DNA of 20,805 nucleotides from Helicobacter sp. Lineage in GTDB: Bacteria > Campylobacterota > Campylobacteria > Campylobacterales > Helicobacteraceae. Shown one piece after another: positions 1 through 7,801 of this stretch. Position numbers and translations under genes: made by a program. The notes below the pieces were generated by a model. The model ran no database searches. It was not told the DNA's origin and worked only from the letters and a program-made list of their open reading frames with translations. The stretch spans positions 1 to 20,805 of the forward strand of contig NZ_JAAVGY010000007.1 of the NCBI RefSeq assembly GCF_014799995.1, written 5' to 3'. The first letter of the stretch is position 1. Each line of letters begins with the position of its first letter.

Positions 1-341
1 CTAAGTAATGTCCTTAATCTTAAGGCTTTTTGCGATTCTACAACATAAGGCTTAGAGGTTTTTGAGGCATTGGAGAGATTCAAAATTTCTTGCGTAATAG
101 GTAAATTATGCTCTTTGGCAAAGTTCAGAGCTAGGAAATCCTCATTTTTAAAGGAATTGATTAGATTGCAAATCTTATTTGGAATCTTTTTGTCTATCTC
201 CAAATATCCCACTTCAAAGCGTCTATTTTCAATAAAATCCCGAATCTTTTTCCTTAGATGCTTATTTTTCGTGCATTGCACACAAAAATTTGCCAAAAAT
301 CGCCGCGCGATTCTCATCATTAGCAAAAAATTATCTCTCAT
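1..341 (-). CDS. Unrecognised protein, 5' part only (runs off left edge)
   Basis: Reading the minus strand from an ATG at 341-339 gives an uninterrupted frame of about 113 codons that is still open at base 1, so the 3' end lies outside the window. The start is supported by a TAGGAGC ribosome site about 10 bases upstream, which overlaps the gltS stop. Only 12 bases separate the two genes, so they are probably co-transcribed. The protein is Lys/Arg-rich near its N-terminus (CTKNKHLRKKIRDF), a pattern I associate loosely with the ends of Campylobacter and Helicobacter surface-glycan transferases, but no catalytic motif is visible. I do not recognise the family. Two further in-frame ATGs lie seven and eight codons in and could be alternative starts. 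The plus-strand frame over the same bases has no convincing ribosome site and is taken as a shadow. Confidence 0.6.
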   Translation of the reverse strand, partial: MRDNFLLMMRIARRFLANFCVQCTKNKHLRKKIRDFIENRRFEVGYLEIDKKIPNKICNLINSFKNEDFLALNFAKEHNLPITQEILNLSNASKTSKPYVVESQKALRLRTLL

Positions 342-353
342 TTACAAATGCTC

Positions 354-1562
354 CTAGAAAAATGGCAATTTCAATACTCCGCTAATCACTAGCGCATTGA
401 TAATATCAATAAAAAATGCGCCCACAAGTGGCACGACAATAAAAGCGGTATGACTTGGTCCATAATGCGTAGTAACGGTTTGCATATTTACCATTGCCGT
501 AGGAGTTGCCCCTAAGCCAAACCCACAATGCCCCGCCGCAAGCACTGCTGCGTCATAATCCTTACCGCAGAATCTAAAGGTAACCAACACCGCATACGCC
601 ACCATTACCACGACTTGACAGACCAAAATAATCACCATTGGGAGAGCCAAAGCTACGAGTTGCCATAGATTGATACTCATCAGCGCAAAGGCAAGAAACA
701 ATGAGAGGCTGACATTTCCAATCACAGAAACTTCCCTATCAAACACTTGATGAATCTTTGTCGCTTGTAGGATATTACGCAACAAAACACCAATAAACAA
801 ACACCACACAAAAGTAGGGAGAGTAAATCCCCCGCCACTATGAAGCATTTTAGCTATCTCTGTCCCGCCAAAGAGCGCAATCATAATCAATGCCAAGGAT
901 TCCACAAACGAACCTGCAGTAATCAAACGTTCTTTTTCTGGCTTTTCAAATCCCACAGGCAAATCGTTTTGGATTCGTTTGTCTGGCTCTAATTGATACT
1001 TTCGCACCAAGAATCTTGCCACAGGACCGCCCACGATTCCACCCATTACAAGCCCGAAAGTTGCGCTTGCCATTGCAACCTCCATACTTGCGGCAAACCC
1101 ATAAGGAGCACCTTTGAAAATCTCCGCCCACGCAGCCCCTGTTCCGTGTCCGCCACTCATTGTAATAGAACCGCCCAACAATCCAATCACCGGATTGACG
1201 CCCAAGAGTGTCGCTACGCTTAACCCAATGAGGTTTTGCAAGATGAGCAACCCACTCACGACAAACAAAAAGATAATTAGCAGTTTTCCGCCCTTTTTAA
1301 GCGAAGCGAAATCCGCACTTAATCCAATACTCGTAAAGAATGCGAGCATTAAAGGGTCTTTTAAAGAACCATCAAACTTTAATTCTACCTTGCCGTAAGT
1401 GTAGAGCAAAAAAATCATTATTGCGACAATGATTCCCCCCACCACAGGTTCTGGGATATTATAATCACGCAATACCTTGACTCTTCCGATAATGATGCGT
1501 CCTAAGAGCAAGACAAAAATCATACTAAGCAGTGTGGCATAAACATTAAATGAAATCACCAT
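354..1562 (-). CDS. gltS: GltS sodium/glutamate symporter
   Basis: Inner-membrane carrier that imports glutamate with sodium. The 402-residue product has the full length of the family (about 400) and matches the remembered E. coli GltS in order throughout: N-terminal LLGR followed by YNIPEPVVGG, then RDPLMLAFFTSIGLSA-type sequence as SLKDPLMLAFFTSIGL, the GSITMSGGHGTGAAW re-entrant segment, the ATFGLVMGGIVGGPVAR segment, and in the second half AAGHCGFGLGATPTA and VVPLVGAFFIDIINALV. These two G-rich segments are the inverted-repeat pore loops of the fold. The ATG at 1562 follows a GAGGAG ribosome site. A minus-strand -10-like TACAAT lies about 30 bases upstream. The gene is divergent from the secretin locus and is followed at 12 bases by a co-oriented unknown gene. 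Confidence 0.95.
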   Translation of the reverse strand: MVISFNVYATLLSMIFVLLLGRIIIGRVKVLRDYNIPEPVVGGIIVAIMIFLLYTYGKVELKFDGSLKDPLMLAFFTSIGLSADFASLKKGGKLLIIFLFVVSGLLILQNLIGLSVATLLGVNPVIGLLGGSITMSGGHGTGAAWAEIFKGAPYGFAASMEVAMASATFGLVMGGIVGGPVARFLVRKYQLEPDKRIQNDLPVGFEKPEKERLITAGSFVESLALIMIALFGGTEIAKMLHSGGGFTLPTFVWCLFIGVLLRNILQATKIHQVFDREVSVIGNVSLSLFLAFALMSINLWQLVALALPMVIILVCQVVVMVAYAVLVTFRFCGKDYDAAVLAAGHCGFGLGATPTAMVNMQTVTTHYGPSHTAFIVVPLVGAFFIDIINALVISGVLKLPFF

Positions 1563-1589
1563 AATAGCTCCTCGCCTGAAAATCCTTAC

Positions 1590-1595
1590 ATTGTA
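1590..1595 (-). promoter_or_regulatory. Possible -10 box of the gltS promoter
   Basis: On the minus strand TACAAT is preceded by a T-rich CTTTTGAC stretch, about 28 bases from the gltS ATG. This fits the weak -35, strong -10 promoters of Helicobacter housekeeping sigma factor, but it is a short match read by eye. Confidence 0.35.
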
Positions 1596-1819
1596 GTCAA
1601 AAGTGCATTAGAATCCAATAAGGTAAAATCCACACCAAAAGATTCAAACTCCAAGCCAATCCAAAACGCAAAATTTTTCCTTTGTTTGATACGAATCGTA
1701 ACATTCTAATTCTCTGATTCCTTTTTCTATCCAACTTCATTTTCAAAGCCAAATAGTTTAAACATTTTTAAGCTATTATCGGAAACTTATACGCATATTT
1801 TATAAAAGGCTTGGAGAGT

Positions 1820-2938
1820 TTGAAGAGTTTTGAAAACAAAGAAATTGTTTTTTATACCTTAATCTTAAAGGAACAAGAACAACAAAGCATTCAAGAATCT
1901 CCGGAAATTATAGAGGATTTTTTAGAAGACAAACTCTGCTCCTTACTCAATCTGCCCCGCACTTGTGAATATTTTTTGCGTTTTTGGCACACGCAAGATT
2001 CTAAAGCTTACCACTGCTTGCTACTCAACAAGGACGCGCTTAAAAGCTATGTGAGCAATGCAGAAACTTACCTTAGCCACCCTTGTTTTTTGTGCGCACA
2101 ATTTTTGCAACCTGATAGCCCACAATCCCAAGCCTTTTTGGTATTGGATTCTTATGCGCAATGGACACTGATTCATTACTATCAAGGCGAAATAGTATTT
2201 TTACAACCAATGAAAAACCTTGAAGCTGCACGAGAAAAACTTGAGACTTTGCGCCAAAAGGCGACAAATTTTTCTCTCACTCTCTGGATAATCCCTCCAA
2301 TCAACCCGACACAATCTCAAGCAATAGAGGCATTCCAATCACAATTTGACGCACGCATTCTTTCTTATAAACTAGAGGAGGTTGCGCCACTTGATTCTTT
2401 TAATTTCAATCCTCTTGAAAAGACGCTTCCTCTAGGCAAACAACAAATCGGTAAGGCATTGAAGTTTGGCGCATTGGGTGCTTGTATCGGCATTGGAATC
2501 TGGCTTGTATTATGGATTCTTAACCTGCTAGAGAATAGAGAAATAAATGATTTGCAGGCGCATATCAAGGAACAAAATATCAAGATTCAGTATCAAAAGC
2601 AAAACTACACAGAATCCCAAAAACAAATCTTGCATTTACAAGAAAAGTTAGAATCCCTACAATCCCTCCATAACCAAAATGCACAATTCCTCAAAAACGC
2701 TATGCCTAATGCAACACGCCTTGTGCCGTTTTTTAGCACCATTAACCCGCTTTTGCAACAATACAATGTAAAGATTGCTTATTTGGGATTAAGAGATAAA
2801 GACTTGGTATGCCTGCTTCTTAAGGGGAAAAACACGCTGCAAATTTTAGAGGAATTAGAAAAACTCCATTGGGGCGATGTGCAGAGCCTAGAAAGTTATC
2901 AAGGCTTTTATTGGATTACACTTAGGATTCCACAATGA
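1820..2938 (+). CDS. GspL/MshI-like (CtsX-like) inner-membrane assembly protein
   Basis: First gene of a four-gene unit that builds the inner-membrane platform and outer-membrane pore of a type II secretion/type IV pilus-like machine; in Campylobacter the related Cts system takes up DNA. Three features give the topology of GspL or of fused PilM-PilN: about 215 cytoplasmic residues, one membrane segment (roughly 214-237, ALGACIGIGIWLVLWIL), then a glutamine-rich coiled coil (about 237-290) and a small periplasmic domain. Overall sequence similarity is not evident by eye, so the call rests on topology and position. No in-frame ATG occurs near the start. I chose the TTG at 1820 with GGAG just upstream; a TTG at 1811 is the alternative. 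The stop overlaps the next start as ATGA. Confidence 0.65.
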   Translation: MKSFENKEIVFYTLILKEQEQQSIQESPEIIEDFLEDKLCSLLNLPRTCEYFLRFWHTQDSKAYHCLLLNKDALKSYVSNAETYLSHPCFLCAQFLQPDSPQSQAFLVLDSYAQWTLIHYYQGEIVFLQPMKNLEAAREKLETLRQKATNFSLTLWIIPPINPTQSQAIEAFQSQFDARILSYKLEEVAPLDSFNFNPLEKTLPLGKQQIGKALKFGALGACIGIGIWLVLWILNLLENREINDLQAHIKEQNIKIQYQKQNYTESQKQILHLQEKLESLQSLHNQNAQFLKNAMPNATRLVPFFSTINPLLQQYNVKIAYLGLRDKDLVCLLLKGKNTLQILEELEKLHWGDVQSLESYQGFYWITLRIPQ

Positions 2939-3540
2939 ACAGAGCAAATGAGATTTTAAGCCTAGCTTGCAAAAAGGCTGAAGATTATTTGAATGCACGA
3001 ACTAAACGCGAGTTAATTTTGTTGTTTATTTTTTGTTTTTTGGTAGGCTTTATGGCAGTCTTTAGCCTAAGCTTCGAGGGTGCAAAACAATCCCTAGAGA
3101 CAAAAAGTCAAATCAAACTCCGACTAGAAAAGGAACTTGCCAATCTGCAAGACACCCTTCAAACGACCCAAATCACCGATAATACAAAGTCTTTACAAAG
3201 CTCTATTTTGGATTTAGAACAAAAAATCTCACTGCAAAACAAACAAAAAAATCTTTTGCAAAAGAAATCTAGCGTCTATGCTCTAACACAAATTGCGGAT
3301 TCTAACAACCTACGCAATTTCACTCTCTCCCAAGAAAAAGAACGCATTTTGCTAAGTGCGCAAGGGAAATATAAAGATTTCATCGCCTTTTTAGAAAACC
3401 TGGAATCGCAAGCGCATTTAGAGATTCATCATCTCTCGCTTTACCCCAATCCTTTGGAACAAAACTTGGAATTTTATGCAGAGATTTTATTCTACAAAAG
3501 AGCAGAAAGAGAGTTGAATCCCACAAAGGAATCCGAATGA
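2935..3540 (+). CDS. GspM/PilO/MshJ-like inner-membrane protein
   Basis: 201 residues with the layout of PilO, GspM and MshJ: a short cytoplasmic N-terminus, one membrane segment at about 27-46 (ELILLFIFCFLVGFMAVFSL), a long coiled coil (about 50-110), and a periplasmic domain whose final half (YKDFIAFLENLESQ, then LEIHHLSLYPN) resembles the ferredoxin-like fold of PilO. Its partner would be the preceding GspL-like protein, both forming the ring that couples the motor to the secretin. It overlaps both neighbours by four bases (ATGA), a sign of translational coupling. Identification is by topology and gene order; sequence similarity is low, which is usual for this family. Confidence 0.6.
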   Translation: MNRANEILSLACKKAEDYLNARTKRELILLFIFCFLVGFMAVFSLSFEGAKQSLETKSQIKLRLEKELANLQDTLQTTQITDNTKSLQSSILDLEQKISLQNKQKNLLQKKSSVYALTQIADSNNLRNFTLSQEKERILLSAQGKYKDFIAFLENLESQAHLEIHHLSLYPNPLEQNLEFYAEILFYKRAERELNPTKESE

Positions 3541-3824
3541 AATCTCTACTCTTAAGCTTAAGTCTAGTCCTTGCTTATGCGGAGTTTGACCCGTTTTACT
3601 ATGGTGAAAACTCTCTCAAAAGCGAGGAATTGAATCTCTATGGATTGATGAATGAGAGCGCAAACTTCAATGGCAAGTGGCACAAAATCAACGCTATTAT
3701 TGAAATGCAAGGGACGAGCTTTAAGATTCTAAAAATTCAAAATTCTTGCGTGGTAATAGAGGAAATCTCCACGCAAACACAGAGCAAAATCTGTTTGCAA
3801 AAACCCAAATTATTAAGGAATTAA
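3537..3824 (+). CDS. Small exported PilP/MshK-like (CtsR-like) protein
   Basis: 95 residues: a signal peptide of about 15 (KSLLLSLSLVLAYA) followed by a single small domain. The domain reads LNLYGLMNESANFNGKWHK and then a run of short beta strands ending in CVVIEEISTQTQSKICL. This resembles the homology-region domain of PilP, GspC or MshK, which links the inner-membrane ring to the secretin. Position supports this: it lies directly before the secretin gene, as mshK does before mshL, and the secretin ATG follows its stop with no gap. The two cysteines in the domain could form a disulphide in the periplasm. It could also be a pilotin-like helper of the secretin. Confidence 0.55.
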   Translation: MKSLLLSLSLVLAYAEFDPFYYGENSLKSEELNLYGLMNESANFNGKWHKINAIIEMQGTSFKILKIQNSCVVIEEISTQTQSKICLQKPKLLRN

Positions 3825-5309
3825 ATGTGTTTTTTTAAATTGAGTTTAATGATATTTTTCTTTTTCACGCCACTTTTTGCGTGTCAAAATCGCCTCTTTA
3901 ATCTCTCTTTACAAGATTATCCCATTAAAGTGGGTGAGATTTTGAACGAATTTTCTCGTGAATGTCATTTTAGCGTTGTTTGGGACGAGGCGGAAATAGA
4001 ATCCCGACTGAATCAAAACTTATCTATGGTTAATTTTAAAGACAAAGATTTGAATTTTATCCTTGAATTGCTCCTCAATGCAGCCAATCTACACTATTCG
4101 TTTGACAAAGATATTTTAAAACTCAAAATCAATGAAACCAAGACTTTTAAAATCAACTACCTAAGCACGAATCGGCAAGGCATTAGCAACACCTCTGTTT
4201 CTATCAACAATGAGGAGAGGCAAAACACTTATAGCACACAAACACAAGAGGATAACTCAAGCAAATCCGGAATCAATATCAAAAGCGAAGATGGGTTTAA
4301 CTTCTGGGAAACGATTGAAACGGAAATTTTAACGATGATTGGTGCAAAGCCCGAAGAGGGACGCGTTATTATCAATCGTGGTGCGGGACTTATTAGCGTC
4401 AAAGGCGACAAAAAAGCAATCCAAAAGGTAGAATCCTATATCCAAAACCTGCACGAACGCTTACAACAACAGGTTTTGATTGATGTGCATATCCTAAGCG
4501 TCTCGCATAAAAACACAGAAACTTTGGGAATCAATTGGGAAAGTCTTTATGACTTGCAAAACCTTGCGATTCCGCCTTTTACAGAGAGTGCAAGCCTAGG
4601 AGGCAAAGGCGAAATGGGCAATGTGAGCGGGCTGAACCTCATCGGTGGAGAGGGAGGACGCAGTTTGCATTATGGCTTGAACATTTTTTCACAAGGCGTC
4701 AGTCTCACACGCATTGTAGAATTTCTCAAAACCTATGGCACAGTGCAGTCTATCTCTAATCCCAAAGTCTTAACACTCAACAACCAACCCGCAATGATTA
4801 GCGTAGGGGATATTTTGCGCTATAAAAAGAGTAATATTTATCAAAACACCAATGCCCAAACCACGCTAACAAATACAGATAATGAATATCCTAGCATTTT
4901 TGCGGGTGTGTTGCTAGACATCACGCCTCTTGTCTTTGGAGAAGAAATTATGCTCAAAATCAATCCCTCTATCACAAAAACCAAAGACAATAAAAGCGAG
5001 ATTCCAAGCAATGCCTTTGACACCCCACCCAATCTTACGACTAACCAACTAAGCTCTATCGTCAAAGTCAAGAATAATCAAAAAATTATTCTTGGTGGGC
5101 TTATTTCCCAAAACACGCTCCACCAACAAAGCAAAATCCCATTGCTTGGGGATATACCGCTACTGAAATTTCTGTTTTCCTATACGCAAGAGGTGCAAAA
5201 TACAGAGGAAATTATTTTCATCATTGAACCCAAAATCATTACAGACAATAAACTCACCCTAGAATCGCTAGGCTATCGCTTGATAGATGAAGAGAAAGTC
5301 AATCAATGA
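3825..5309 (+). CDS. mshL: MshL/CtsD-type secretin (outer-membrane pore)
   Basis: Outer-membrane channel of the type II secretion/type IV pilus superfamily. The 494-residue protein has an N-terminal signal peptide ending LFAC, an STN/N0-like domain (about 28-105), a serine/asparagine-rich linker, a ring-building domain (about 160-220, GRVIINRGAGLISVKG), and a secretin core (about 220-480). The core carries VLIDVHILSV, the SNPKVLTLNNQPAMISVG motif, VLLDITPLV, and the C-terminal signature KNNQKIILGGL followed by KIPLLGDIPLLKFLF and IIFIIEPKI. Membership in the family is clear. The residue after the hydrophobic core is a cysteine, so the mature protein may be a lipoprotein like MshL, although the -2 Phe is unusual for a lipobox. 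AAGGA lies five bases before the ATG. No ATPase or pilin gene follows; a restriction-modification pair does. Confidence 0.9.
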   Translation: MCFFKLSLMIFFFFTPLFACQNRLFNLSLQDYPIKVGEILNEFSRECHFSVVWDEAEIESRLNQNLSMVNFKDKDLNFILELLLNAANLHYSFDKDILKLKINETKTFKINYLSTNRQGISNTSVSINNEERQNTYSTQTQEDNSSKSGINIKSEDGFNFWETIETEILTMIGAKPEEGRVIINRGAGLISVKGDKKAIQKVESYIQNLHERLQQQVLIDVHILSVSHKNTETLGINWESLYDLQNLAIPPFTESASLGGKGEMGNVSGLNLIGGEGGRSLHYGLNIFSQGVSLTRIVEFLKTYGTVQSISNPKVLTLNNQPAMISVGDILRYKKSNIYQNTNAQTTLTNTDNEYPSIFAGVLLDITPLVFGEEIMLKINPSITKTKDNKSEIPSNAFDTPPNLTTNQLSSIVKVKNNQKIILGGLISQNTLHQQSKIPLLGDIPLLKFLFSYTQEVQNTEEIIFIIEPKIITDNKLTLESLGYRLIDEEKVNQ

Positions 5310-5337
5310 GGCAAGAACCTTAAAGGAATAAATTTGG

Positions 5338-5343
5338 TAAAAT
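5338..5343 (+). promoter_or_regulatory. Likely -10 box upstream of the restriction-modification pair
   Basis: TAAAAT preceded by TTTGG and followed by ATCGGG, 44 bases before the endonuclease ATG. The same TAAAAT box recurs upstream of hldD, rpsF and the comM-like gene in this window. Confidence 0.4.
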
Positions 5344-5386
5344 ATCGGGATTTGATGTAGAGACAATAATTATTTCAAGGATATAA

Positions 5387-6355
5387 ATGGAAAAAAAATA
5401 CAATATCGTCATTGAGAAAAATTCCTTTTATTTTTCAAATCTACAATTTGAAGAAAACTATGAAGCAAATACGATTAATCTTATAAAAACTCTGCTTCTG
5501 AATTTGCAAAATCAAATCTTAAATCAAGGTTGCAAAGAAGAAGTTTTTGTCAATTTCATACAAGCAAATGAATTTGGCTTGGAATCTCTACTTGTGCTTA
5601 ATGGTATTGCCAATGAAAATCTCAAAAGAATTATTACAATTGCACGCATTGTAAAGGATAATGATTTATCAACGCTTCTAAATATGCAGCATTGGAATAC
5701 TCATAATGTAGAATCTGATTTAAAAGAATGGGGTGATAAAAAAATAAAAAATCTCATCAAAAATAATCAAAATTTTGCGAGAGGTTTAATTAATCTCTTT
5801 TTTTGGGGCTCATCTAATCCTTTTTTAGCTAAAACTTTGCCTTTATTTGAGCTCAATAAATTAAATCTTCAAAAAATCAATTTTGATTCAAATGCGATGA
5901 TTGATACGCTTATTCGTTATCGCCAAAAAGGAAGTTATTCTGGTGCTATGCAGAATAATCCAGAATCTGCAATTAGAGAAATTCTCGCTTGCTTGCATAT
6001 TCCTTATGAGAGTGGAGATTTACCACTTTTAAGTTTAAATGAAAATCTTAATAAGCGCACTATGGATTTTATTATTCCAAACAAACAAAATCCACAAATT
6101 ATCATAGAATCTTCTTTTTTGAGCACAACAAGTTCTGGTCAAGGCGATAAAGCAAAAACAGAGATTGCGGTAGCAGGGTTAATCAAAAAGCATTATCCAA
6201 ATGCTAAATTTTATGGTTTTATTGATGGAATTGGTTGGTATGTGAGAAAGCAAGATTTAAAACGAATGGTTGAAGCCTATGATGAAGTTTTCACCTTTCG
6301 TTCCGATGAATTGCAACGATTTAAATTGATGATAAAAAATATTTTTAAGGTGTAA
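5387..6355 (+). CDS. Type II restriction endonuclease, DpnII/MboI-like
   Basis: 322 residues. The C-terminal third resembles the catalytic end of DpnII and MboI. It has a short acidic strand MDFII with Asp at about 227, then IIIESSF with Glu at about 241, then a glycine-rich SSGQGDKAKTE, and finally FIDGIGWY. The last is close to the ITDGQGWY I remember in DpnII. As in DpnII, the usual Lys of the PD-(D/E)XK signature is not at the E-x-K position (Ser 243 here). The role follows from the partner: the methyltransferase gene starts two bases after this stop. The recognition sequence cannot be read from the protein. The gene is visibly more AT-rich than the flanking genes, suggesting transfer. 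AAGGA is five to six bases before the ATG. Confidence 0.75.
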   Translation: MEKKYNIVIEKNSFYFSNLQFEENYEANTINLIKTLLLNLQNQILNQGCKEEVFVNFIQANEFGLESLLVLNGIANENLKRIITIARIVKDNDLSTLLNMQHWNTHNVESDLKEWGDKKIKNLIKNNQNFARGLINLFFWGSSNPFLAKTLPLFELNKLNLQKINFDSNAMIDTLIRYRQKGSYSGAMQNNPESAIREILACLHIPYESGDLPLLSLNENLNKRTMDFIIPNKQNPQIIIESSFLSTTSSGQGDKAKTEIAVAGLIKKHYPNAKFYGFIDGIGWYVRKQDLKRMVEAYDEVFTFRSDELQRFKLMIKNIFKV

Positions 6356-6357
6356 AA

Positions 6358-7323
6358 ATGGAAAATTTGCCTATTAATCAAATTTTGCAAGGGGATTGTT
6401 TGGAATTATTTAAAAAAATCCCAAACAATAGCATTGATTGCATTTTTGCTGACCCACCCTTTAATCTTAGAAAAAAATACAACTCTCACAAAGATAAACT
6501 TTTAGAATCTGAATATTTACAATGGTGTGAAAAATGGATAAATGAATGCGTTAGAGTGGCAAAAGAAGATGGTTTTATTTTTCTGCACAATATTCCTAAA
6601 TGGCTTATTTATTATGCAAATTTTTTAAACAAAACAAGTTTTTTTAGGCATTGGATAAGTTGGGAAGCAATGACAGCTCCAATGGGAAAAACCTTGCAAC
6701 CCGCACATTATGGAATATTGTTTTATTCTAAAGGTGAAGCCAAAAATAGATTCAAAGAAATTCGCTATCCACATAAAAGAGACAGGAAGGGTATTTTAGT
6801 TAAAGACTATGGAGGGAAAAAGGGTATCCTACATCCTTTTGGACCTCTTTGTTCTGATGTTTGGACTGATATTCATCGTATAAGACACGCAAAAAATAGA
6901 GATAATCACCCCTGCCAACTTCCATTGCATCTGCTTGAGAGAATTATTTTAATGAGCAGCGAAGAGGGCGATACGATTTTAGACCCATTTTTAGGAACAG
7001 GAACAACAGCACTAGCGGCAAAAAGATTGGGTAGAAATTTTATAGGTTTTGAAAAGGATAATGAATATTGTCAAATTGCAAAAAATAAAATTGAAAACGA
7101 AACCTTTATTTCTAAAGTGGGCAAAAGTTGGGTGAGCTTTTATCTCAATGAAATTGTGAGCTTAAGGGAATGTGATTGGGAAAATCTTAAATTTTATTTT
7201 GAGATTCCACACAACATTAAAGAAGTTGATAAGAAAAAAATAAAATTAAACAAAAATATAAATAGCTTCCCTCCTACGCAAGAATATTCTTTGTTTAGTC
7301 AAATGGAAAATGCTGCTAGTTAA
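6358..7323 (+). CDS. DNA amino-methyltransferase, beta class
   Basis: Protects the host DNA of the adjacent restriction system by methylating an exocyclic amino group, using S-adenosylmethionine. In the 321-residue protein the catalytic motif IV, ADPPFNL (about 31-37), comes near the N-terminus. The cofactor motif I, DPFLGTGTTALAAKRLG (about 209-225), comes near the C-terminus, with FIGFEKD after it. This order defines the beta class of N6-adenine/N4-cytosine methylases; DPPF favours N6-adenine. A target-recognition region lies between, about 85-175. The usual HPTQKP box reads HPCQLP (184-189). A C-terminal extension of about 80 residues follows motif I, longer than in minimal enzymes, and may contribute to target choice. 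The stop lies 28 bases from a converging gene. Confidence 0.92.
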   Translation: MENLPINQILQGDCLELFKKIPNNSIDCIFADPPFNLRKKYNSHKDKLLESEYLQWCEKWINECVRVAKEDGFIFLHNIPKWLIYYANFLNKTSFFRHWISWEAMTAPMGKTLQPAHYGILFYSKGEAKNRFKEIRYPHKRDRKGILVKDYGGKKGILHPFGPLCSDVWTDIHRIRHAKNRDNHPCQLPLHLLERIILMSSEEGDTILDPFLGTGTTALAAKRLGRNFIGFEKDNEYCQIAKNKIENETFISKVGKSWVSFYLNEIVSLRECDWENLKFYFEIPHNIKEVDKKKIKLNKNINSFPPTQEYSLFSQMENAAS

Positions 7324-7351
7324 TCTATGACTAGGTTTTTGAAGCGATAAA

Positions 7352-7801
7352 TTAAACTCCAAAGAATCCCCTTAAATCATTATTGAAATACATTTCTAAC
7401 ATTTTCGCACATTGTGGGCAGAGTTTCAAGGGTTTGTCATTAAAAAACTTCGTCTGCACCTTGTGCGAATAAATCCCTAGAAAAAAGCGTAAATCCAATG
7501 AAATCGTGATGATAAAATCCGGATTCTTAAGATTTTCCCTGCATTCCTCACACCCGCACAAATGCACATTAGGGTCGCCCAAGCTCCTAAATGCTGCTTC
7601 TTGGATTCTCGCTTGATAGAGCATTACTTTGCAAGCCTTACCATTAGAAAAATTAAAATAAATCCCTTTCGCATCGGCAAACAAATCCGCGAAGTTGGCT
7701 TTGATTCCCTCTCCTTGAAGTTGTGCAAAAAGCGCGGAATTTAGCAGGCTAAAATTAGAATTTCCGCACGCTTCAATCGTCTTTTCAAAAAAATCTCGCA
7801 A
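7352..7801 (-). CDS. Unrecognised cysteine-containing protein, last gene of heptose unit
   Basis: 149 residues, no signal peptide or membrane segment. Five cysteines are arranged as C-x-C-x2-C (82, 84, 87, within HLCGCEECRENL) and C-x2-C (128, 131, within LCPQCAKM). This looks like a bound zinc ion or another metal. The start is the TTG at 7801 directly after the gmhA stop and in the same frame, so the frame cannot extend further upstream; GAGAGGG lies about eight bases before it. It is therefore co-transcribed and probably translationally coupled with gmhA. I do not recognise the family. Position suggests a link to LPS core assembly, but that is only context, and no transferase motif is seen. 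Confidence 0.7.
   Translation of the reverse strand: MRDFFEKTIEACGNSNFSLLNSALFAQLQGEGIKANFADLFADAKGIYFNFSNGKACKVMLYQARIQEAAFRSLGDPNVHLCGCEECRENLKNPDFIITISLDLRFFLGIYSHKVQTKFFNDKPLKLCPQCAKMLEMYFNNDLRGFFGV

Noticed and set aside
70..357. Plus-strand 95-codon ORF
   Set aside because: It lies antisense to a minus-strand frame with a better ribosome site and operon position; its TTG start and low-complexity hydrophobic product look like a shadow.
1781..1794. Possible second sigma-54 promoter before the secretin locus (GGAAAC, ten-base spacing, GC)
   Set aside because: Spacing is right but the -12 element reads ACGCAT rather than TTGCTT, and the start codon would be only about 5-14 bases from the transcript start.
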